Source: an uncultured Frankiales bacterium
GTDB taxonomy: Bacteria > Actinomycetota > Actinomycetes > Mycobacteriales > SCTD01
DNA length: 11,265 nucleotides
Assembly (NCBI GenBank): GCA_946479905.1
Contig: CAMLIA010000151.1
Span: forward strand, 1 to 11,265
Reading direction: 5' to 3'
The notes beneath the pieces are model-generated. The model made no database searches, was not told where the DNA came from, and worked only from the letters and a program-made list of their open reading frames with translations. The position numbers and the translations under genes were made by a program. Below, piece by piece: positions 7,185 through 11,265 of this stretch; position 1 is the first letter of the stretch, and each line of letters begins with the position of its first letter.

Positions 7185-7888
7185 CCGGCCCGACCTCGAC
7201 GGCGACCCCCACCGTGCAGCTGCACGGTGGGGGTCGCACCCCGTCCCCCGCGCTGTGGCGGGCCTTCGCGCTCCCTCGCGTCGCGGTCGTCGTCCTCGAG
7301 GACGACGAGCCGGAGGCGGCCTTCACCCGCTGGGACGGCGTGCTCGTGGCAGCGGGAGCCGGGGAGCGCGTGGCCGTCGTCGTCAGCGCCGCCCGGCCGC
7401 TCGAGCCCGGGATGCTGGCCGGGTGCGACGCCGTCGTCATCGCGCACGGGCTCACGCCCGGCTACGCCGACGCGGTCACGCCGCACGCCGAGGCGCTCCG
7501 GGACCTGCTCGGCACCCTGGTCGTCGGCGGCAGCTCCGCCGGTGCCGCGGTCCTCGCGGAGCACGCGCTCGTGGGTGGCTGGCGGCTGTCCGGCCGCGCG
7601 GTGTGCGCCGAGGAGGCGGGGGAGGACCTCGACGAGGTCCGTGTGGTCCCCGGTCTCGGCCTGCTGCCCGGTCTGTGCGTCGACGTCCACGCCGCGCAGT
7701 GGGGAACCGTCTCGCGCCTGGTCGCCACGGTCGCGGCCGGGCTCGCGCCGGCGGGCGTCGCGCTCGACGAGGAGACCGTCCTGACCCGCACCGGTGAGGA
7801 CTGGCTGGTCCGCGGTGCCGGGCACGCCTGGCACCTGGCCGGTCCTGATGCACCGCTGCGGGTCCTGCGCGACGGCGACAGGCTGTGA
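7181..7888 (+). CDS. Peptidase S51 / cyanophycinase-like protein (type 1 glutamine amidotransferase fold)
   Basis: 235 residues from the ATG at 7181, whose last two bases and following A form the stop of the upstream gene. Family marks: an early glycine cluster LHGGG (14-18); the nucleophile elbow VVGGSSAGAAVL (114-125) with Ser119 as predicted nucleophile; and GLGLLPGLCVDVHAAQWGTVSRL (158-180), the counterpart of the cyanophycinase segment G-L-G-L-L-P-x-x-x-x-D-x-H, with His170 as likely catalytic base. Members are serine hydrolases such as dipeptidase E and cyanophycinase that cut acidic dipeptide or polymer bonds. The arginine-rich stretch that follows the His in cyanophycinases is changed here (AAQWGTVSRL), and no cyanophycin synthetase is in view, so substrate is unknown. 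A second possible start is the in-frame GTG at 7214 (residue 12), inside a 36-bp palindrome. No signal peptide is visible, so it is probably cytoplasmic. Confidence 0.8.
   Translation: MTGPTSTATPTVQLHGGGRTPSPALWRAFALPRVAVVVLEDDEPEAAFTRWDGVLVAAGAGERVAVVVSAARPLEPGMLAGCDAVVIAHGLTPGYADAVTPHAEALRDLLGTLVVGGSSAGAAVLAEHALVGGWRLSGRAVCAEEAGEDLDEVRVVPGLGLLPGLCVDVHAAQWGTVSRLVATVAAGLAPAGVALDEETVLTRTGEDWLVRGAGHAWHLAGPDAPLRVLRDGDRL
7202..7237. promoter_or_regulatory. Perfect 36-bp palindrome at the gene junction (hairpin or operator)
   Basis: Left arm GCGACCCCCACCGTGCAG (7202-7219) is the exact reverse complement of right arm CTGCACGGTGGGGGTCGC (7220-7237), with no spacer and no mismatch. It begins 17 bp after the stop of the membrane-protein gene and 21 bp after the first base of the S51 start codon, and codes for residues 8-19 (TPTVQLHGGGRT, with partial end codons). 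In RNA it would fold into a stem of about 16 bp with a tiny loop. It could be an intra-operon attenuator, a processing or stability hairpin, a translation block on the S51 gene, or a dimer operator in DNA. Its presence is certain; its function is inferred. Confidence 0.8.
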
Positions 7889-7889
7889 C

Positions 7890-10709
7890 TCAGGCGCGCG
7901 CCCGGCGGCGGGCGGCGAGCTGCTCGAGCAGGGCGACGGCTGCCGGCAGCTCGAGCCGGGCGCCCTCCCGGGCCGCCTCGTCGTACTCCTCCGGCAGCAG
8001 GCCCTCGCGCACCACGGCCCGGTGCACCGGGCCGTCGACGACGTCCATCCCCTCCGGGCGGAAGCCGGAGCGGCGGGCCACGGCGTCGAGGGCGCCGCAC
8101 AGCACGGCGGCCGCCCGCTCGTCTCCTGCCGCCGACGAAGCCGCGGCACCGACCAGCAGGCACGCGCAGGTGCTCGTCACGTCGCCGTCGGCGAGGAAGG
8201 CGCGGGCGGTGTCGGCGGCGACCTGCCGGGCCGACTCGGGCCGGCGCTGGTCGAGGCGGACCTTGGCCGCGATCCAGCGCGCCGACAGCGCCGCCCAGCT
8301 GTGACCGCAGGCGGAGCCCTCGGCGTACGCCGCTTCGAGCACCTCCAGCGCGGCGGCGGACTCGCCCTGCGCGCGCAGCAGCTGCCCCTGCGTCATGAGC
8401 ACCTCGGCGCGGGCCCACGGGTCGAGGTCGGCCAGCCGCTCGCCGGCGGCGGCGAAGGACGTGACGGCGGCGTCGAGGTCGCCCGCGGTCGCCTGCCAGT
8501 AGCCGAGGTAGCAGAGCCCGACGGCGCGGGTCGACAGGTTGCCGCTGCGCTCGCTGGCCTCGACCGCGCGCGCCGCCAGCACCATGCCCTCGTCGCCGTG
8601 CCCCACGAGGTAGTGCAGCGTCGCCGCGCCGAGAGCCGCCGCGGCCTCGATGGCCGGCGGCACGTCGGCACCGTCGGCGAGCGCCAGCGCCGCCCGTGCC
8701 GCGCGGACGCCCTCACCCACCAGCCCGCGCCGGAACCAGTGCCAGCTCTGGGCCGCGACCAGCCGCAGCGCGACGACCGCGTCGCCCGCCTCGACGGCGC
8801 TCGCGAAGGCCGCGCGCAGCTCGTCGCGCTCGCGCTGCAGCACGGCGTGCGCGGCGCGCCGGTCGTGCCCGTGCAGCGCGCCCTCCTGGGCGTCCGCGAG
8901 GTCGGCGTAGTGGGCCCGGTGGCGGGCCTGCAGCCGCGCGGGCAGCTCCGGGTCGGCCTGCTGCTCGCGGGCGAAGTCGCGCAGCGTGTCGAGCAGCCGG
9001 TAGCGGCGGCCTGCGGCTGCGTCCCCGGAGATGACGACCATGCTCTTCGCGGCCAGGCTCGCCAGCACGCCCACCGCGGGCGCGTCGACCTCCGGTCCGC
9101 AGACCGCGCGCAGCGCCGCGAGGTCGAACGACCCGGAGAAGACGCCCGCGGCGGCGAACAGCGCCCGCTCGTCCGCGTCGAGCAGCTCGTGGCTCCACTG
9201 CACCGCGGCGCGCAGCGTGCGGTGCCGGGGCAACGCGGTCCGGCTGCCCCCGGTGAGCAGCGCGAACCGGTCGTCGAGCAGCGACACGACGTCGTCGAGT
9301 CCGAGGACCGACAGCCGGGCGGCGGCGAGCTCGAGGGCGAGCGGGATCCCGTCGAGGGCCGTGACGAGGTGCTCCACGGTGGGGCGGGTGCGGTCGTCCA
9401 GGACGGGTCTGCCGACGGCTGACTCCGCGCGCTGGGCGAAGAGCGCGACGGCCTCGGCGCGGACAAGCGGCGGCACCGGGAGCACCGCCTCGCCCGGTAG
9501 CCCGAGCGCCTCCCGACTGGTGGCCAGCACCTGCAGCCCGGCACACAGGGCGAGCAGCCGCTCCACCAGGTGGGCGACCGGCTCGGCGAGGTGCTCGCAC
9601 GTGTCCAGGACCAGCAGCGCCCGCCGCCCGTCGAGGGCCCGGACGAGCGCCGCGTCGTCCGTCGCGGTCTCCACCACTCCCAGCGCTTGAGCGACCGTGT
9701 CGACCAACAGCGCAGGATCGGTGAGGCCACCGAGCTCGACCAGCCAGACGGCCTCCGGTGCGGTGGTCGACGCGTGGTCGAGACGGCGCAGCGCCTCGAG
9801 CGCCAGGCGCGTCTTGCCGCTGCCCCCGGGTCCCGTCAGGGTGACGAGTCGGCTGCGGGCGAGCGCGCCGTCGACCGTCGCGAGCTCGCCCTCGCGGCCG
9901 ACGAAGGGCGTGAGCGGCAGGGGCAGCGGCGTGCCCTCGGCCGGGCGGTGCTGTGCGGGGATCGCGTCGCGGGGTACGACGACCGCAGGGTCGTGCACGA
10001 GCAGCTGCTGCTGCAGGGCGTCGACCGCGGGGGAGGGGTCCAGCCCGAGGTCGTCCGACAGCCGCCGCCGCAGCGCGACCAGGACGTCGGCGGCGTCGCC
10101 GGCCCGGCCGCTGCGACCGAGCGCCGTCGCCAGCAGGAGCGCCGGCGCCTCACGGTGCGGTGCGGCAGCGACGACCGCGGTCAGCTCGGCGATGAGCGCC
10201 CGGTGCTCGCCGGCGGCCAGCCGCAGCTCGGCGAGCCGCTCCTGCGCGGCGGCGCGTGCCTCGGCGAGCCGGTGCGCCTCGTCCTCGGCGAACGACGCGT
10301 CGCGGACGTCGGCCAGTGCCTCGCCGTGCCACAGCGCCAGCGCGGTCCGCAGGAGGTCGGCCTGCTCCGACGGTCCGGCCGTCACCGCCTGCTGCAGCAG
10401 GGCGGCGAAGCGCACGGCGTCGACCGCCTCGTCCGGCAGGTCCAGCCGCCAGCCCGGTCCCTCGCGCTGCAGCAGCGACTCGAGCGGTCCCGTGCGCAGC
10501 CGGCTGACGTAGGTGCGGAGCGTCTGCCCCGCGCTCGCCGGGACGTCAGCTCCCCACAGGGCGACGGCGAGAGCGGCCGCCGGCACCACGGTGCGCGGGC
10601 TCAGCGCGAGCCGGGCCACCAGCGCACGCGGTCGCGGCCCCCCGAGGTTGACTGGCGTCCCGTCGACGAGCAGGCGCACCGGACCCAGCAGCTCGACCGA
10701 CGCCGGCAC
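7890..10709 (-). CDS. AfsR/SARP-type transcriptional regulator (winged helix, BTAD, NB-ARC-like ATPase, TPR-like)
   Basis: 939 residues. Residues 1-75 are an OmpR/SARP-type winged-helix DNA-binding domain (VELLGPVRLLVDG ... LRTYVSRLR). Residues 80-235 are the bacterial transcriptional activation domain (BTAD), ending LSDDLGLDPSPAVDALQQQLL. Residues about 265-560 are an NTPase of AP-ATPase/NB-ARC type: FVGREGEL (269-276), Walker A GPGGSGKT (293-300), Walker B RRALLVLDTCEH (362-373), LATSREALGLPGE (395-407), and the GLPL-like GIPLALELAAARL (454-466). Residues 600-930 are helical TPR-like repeats. This is the architecture of AfsR, an activator of secondary-metabolism and developmental genes, but the target here is unknown. 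I chose the GTG at 10709 because AAGGGGG (10715-10721) lies 5 nt upstream and the winged helix starts at once. A longer frame from 10799 would overlap the upstream gene. The stop is 1 bp from that of the convergent S51 gene. Confidence 0.92.
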   Translation of the reverse strand: MPASVELLGPVRLLVDGTPVNLGGPRPRALVARLALSPRTVVPAAALAVALWGADVPASAGQTLRTYVSRLRTGPLESLLQREGPGWRLDLPDEAVDAVRFAALLQQAVTAGPSEQADLLRTALALWHGEALADVRDASFAEDEAHRLAEARAAAQERLAELRLAAGEHRALIAELTAVVAAAPHREAPALLLATALGRSGRAGDAADVLVALRRRLSDDLGLDPSPAVDALQQQLLVHDPAVVVPRDAIPAQHRPAEGTPLPLPLTPFVGREGELATVDGALARSRLVTLTGPGGSGKTRLALEALRRLDHASTTAPEAVWLVELGGLTDPALLVDTVAQALGVVETATDDAALVRALDGRRALLVLDTCEHLAEPVAHLVERLLALCAGLQVLATSREALGLPGEAVLPVPPLVRAEAVALFAQRAESAVGRPVLDDRTRPTVEHLVTALDGIPLALELAAARLSVLGLDDVVSLLDDRFALLTGGSRTALPRHRTLRAAVQWSHELLDADERALFAAAGVFSGSFDLAALRAVCGPEVDAPAVGVLASLAAKSMVVISGDAAAGRRYRLLDTLRDFAREQQADPELPARLQARHRAHYADLADAQEGALHGHDRRAAHAVLQRERDELRAAFASAVEAGDAVVALRLVAAQSWHWFRRGLVGEGVRAARAALALADGADVPPAIEAAAALGAATLHYLVGHGDEGMVLAARAVEASERSGNLSTRAVGLCYLGYWQATAGDLDAAVTSFAAAGERLADLDPWARAEVLMTQGQLLRAQGESAAALEVLEAAYAEGSACGHSWAALSARWIAAKVRLDQRRPESARQVAADTARAFLADGDVTSTCACLLVGAAASSAAGDERAAAVLCGALDAVARRSGFRPEGMDVVDGPVHRAVVREGLLPEEYDEAAREGARLELPAAVALLEQLAARRRARA

Positions 10710-10714
10710 GCACG

Positions 10715-10721
10715 CCCCCTT
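10715..10721 (-). promoter_or_regulatory. Ribosome binding site that fixes the AfsR-like start
   Basis: On the minus strand this reads AAGGGGG, 5 nt before GTG at 10709. It sets the protein start 30 codons inside the longest open frame and leaves a 43-bp gap to the upstream gene instead of a 47-bp overlap. Confidence 0.65.
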
Positions 10722-10752
10722 CGCTGACCGGCGCTCACCGGACCAGGCCAGG

Positions 10753-11193
10753 CTACGGGCGCTCGGGGGTCCTGAGAGCCGGGCCGGGCAGGGTGTCACG
10801 TGGTGGTGAGGTGGGGCTCACCCAGGCTTCGCGGTACGACGGCAGCGCGGCTGCCAGCGCCGCCACCCGGCGAGCCAGGGCCGCCACCGCCTCTCCCCGG
10901 TCGTCGCCGCTCAAGCCGGCCGACACCAGCACGGCAGCGGCGTCACCGACCGCGTCCGCCGCGACCTGCAGGTCGTGCAGCTGGGCGACCGCCCGCACGG
11001 CGTCGTCCGGAGGGAGGCCCGGCAGCGCGTGTCGGCGGGCGTTGCGGAGATGGTCGGCCGTCAGCTCCGACAGCTCCGCCGCGCCGGCGCTCAGCTGCGC
11101 GCGCACGGCGGGCGAGCCGTCGCCCGTGGTGGCCGCGCGGACCAGGGCAGTGGCGCGCGCGCGCAGGACGTGCGTGTCAGGTGGGTGCGGCAT
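10753..11193 (-). CDS. Small helical hypothetical protein, probably co-transcribed with the AfsR-like regulator
   Basis: 146 residues from the ATG at 11193 to a TAG at 10753-10755. I do not recognise a family. The protein is alanine-rich and helical throughout to about residue 124 (for example ALVRAATT, AELSELTADHLRNARRHAL, DAVRAVAQLHDLQVAADAV, EAVAALARRVAALAAAL), followed by a Pro-rich tail (SPTSPPRDTLPGPALRTPERP region). It contains no Cys, Lys, Ile or Phe, which fits extreme GC pressure. There is no signal peptide or membrane segment. The ribosome site is weak. The frame is open further upstream to a TTG at 11259, but ATG is preferred. It ends 43 bp before the regulator start on the same strand, so one operon is likely. 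It could be a small partner of the regulator, but nothing in the sequence proves this. Confidence 0.65.
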   Translation of the reverse strand: MPHPPDTHVLRARATALVRAATTGDGSPAVRAQLSAGAAELSELTADHLRNARRHALPGLPPDDAVRAVAQLHDLQVAADAVGDAAAVLVSAGLSGDDRGEAVAALARRVAALAAALPSYREAWVSPTSPPRDTLPGPALRTPERP

Positions 11194-11241
11194 GAGGCCA
11201 GCCTGCCAGCGAACGGGTGGGCGTGGACCTCGTCGCGTCGG

Positions 11242-11260
11242 GTTGCAGCGGCCCTGCAAC
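11242..11260. promoter_or_regulatory. Operator-like inverted repeat upstream of the small gene
   Basis: GTTGCAG (11242-11248) and CTGCAAC (11254-11260) form a perfect 7-5-7 inverted repeat, about 50 bp before the ATG at 11193. Its 19-bp length and position fit a dimeric repressor or activator site in the promoter of the small-gene/AfsR-like operon. It lies 5 bp from the window edge, so the surrounding promoter cannot be read. Confidence 0.4.
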
Positions 11261-11265
11261 GCTCC

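Noticed and set aside
7287..7308. Second perfect palindrome (22 bp) centred on CTCGAG
   Set aside because: It encodes VVLEDDE with GTC, CTC, GAG and GAC codons, which are mutual complements and favoured in this genome. Chance plus codon bias explains it far better than for the 36-bp palindrome, though its nearness (50 bp) was noted.
6938..8149. 403-codon minus-strand open frame across the membrane-protein/S51 junction
   Set aside because: It is antisense to two well-supported genes. Its one familiar peptide (TPTVQLHGGG) is a by-product of the 36-bp palindrome reading the same on both strands.
7794..9422. 542-codon plus-strand open frame opposite the AfsR-like gene
   Set aside because: It lacks any recognisable motif, overlaps the end of the S51 gene in another frame, and is explained by codon bias of the minus-strand regulator.

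Overview
The window is very GC-rich (roughly 70-75 percent by eye), with G or C at almost every third codon position, GTG starts, genes packed nose to tail, and families typical of actinomycetes: an AfsR/SARP-type regulator with an NTPase domain, and a zinc-ribbon/class III cyclase/AAA ATPase. This points to a high-GC actinomycete chromosome. I cannot name the genus. I see no rRNA, tRNA, CRISPR array, insertion sequence or phage gene, and no gene-free stretch over 300 bases.

Layout: (1) 1-201 (+), the last 66 codons of an acidic unrecognised protein. (2) 342-779 (+), an Hsp20/alpha-crystallin small heat-shock protein, followed by a perfect 13-bp hairpin. (3) 956-2686 (+), an MFS transporter with a C-terminal cyclic-nucleotide-binding domain. 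(4) 2690-6229 (-), a double zinc ribbon / class III adenylate cyclase / AAA ATPase / TPR-like protein. Its stop lies 3 bp from that of the transporter. (5) A 235-bp divergent promoter region. (6) 6465-7184 (+), a six-TM membrane protein that overlaps by 4 bp (ATGA) the start of (7) 7181-7888 (+), a peptidase S51 / cyanophycinase-like protein. The latter carries a perfect 36-bp palindrome close to its start. (8) 7890-10709 (-), an AfsR-like regulator with BTAD, NB-ARC-type ATPase and TPR-like repeats, ending 1 bp from the S51 gene. (9) 10753-11193 (-), a small helical protein of unknown function, probably co-transcribed with the regulator. An operator-like inverted repeat lies upstream of it at the window edge.

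How they may work together (inference): the cyclase keeps all residues expected for catalysis, and the converging gene encodes a transporter with an apparently intact cNMP-binding cassette. A local signal-to-transport circuit (input to the zinc ribbon, ATPase or TPR region, then cAMP, then a gated MFS exporter) is the most attractive hypothesis here. The membrane protein plus S51 hydrolase form a second two-gene unit, with a strong RNA hairpin or operator at the junction. Two separate large STAND-type NTPases (cyclase-linked and SARP-linked) make this a signalling-rich stretch.
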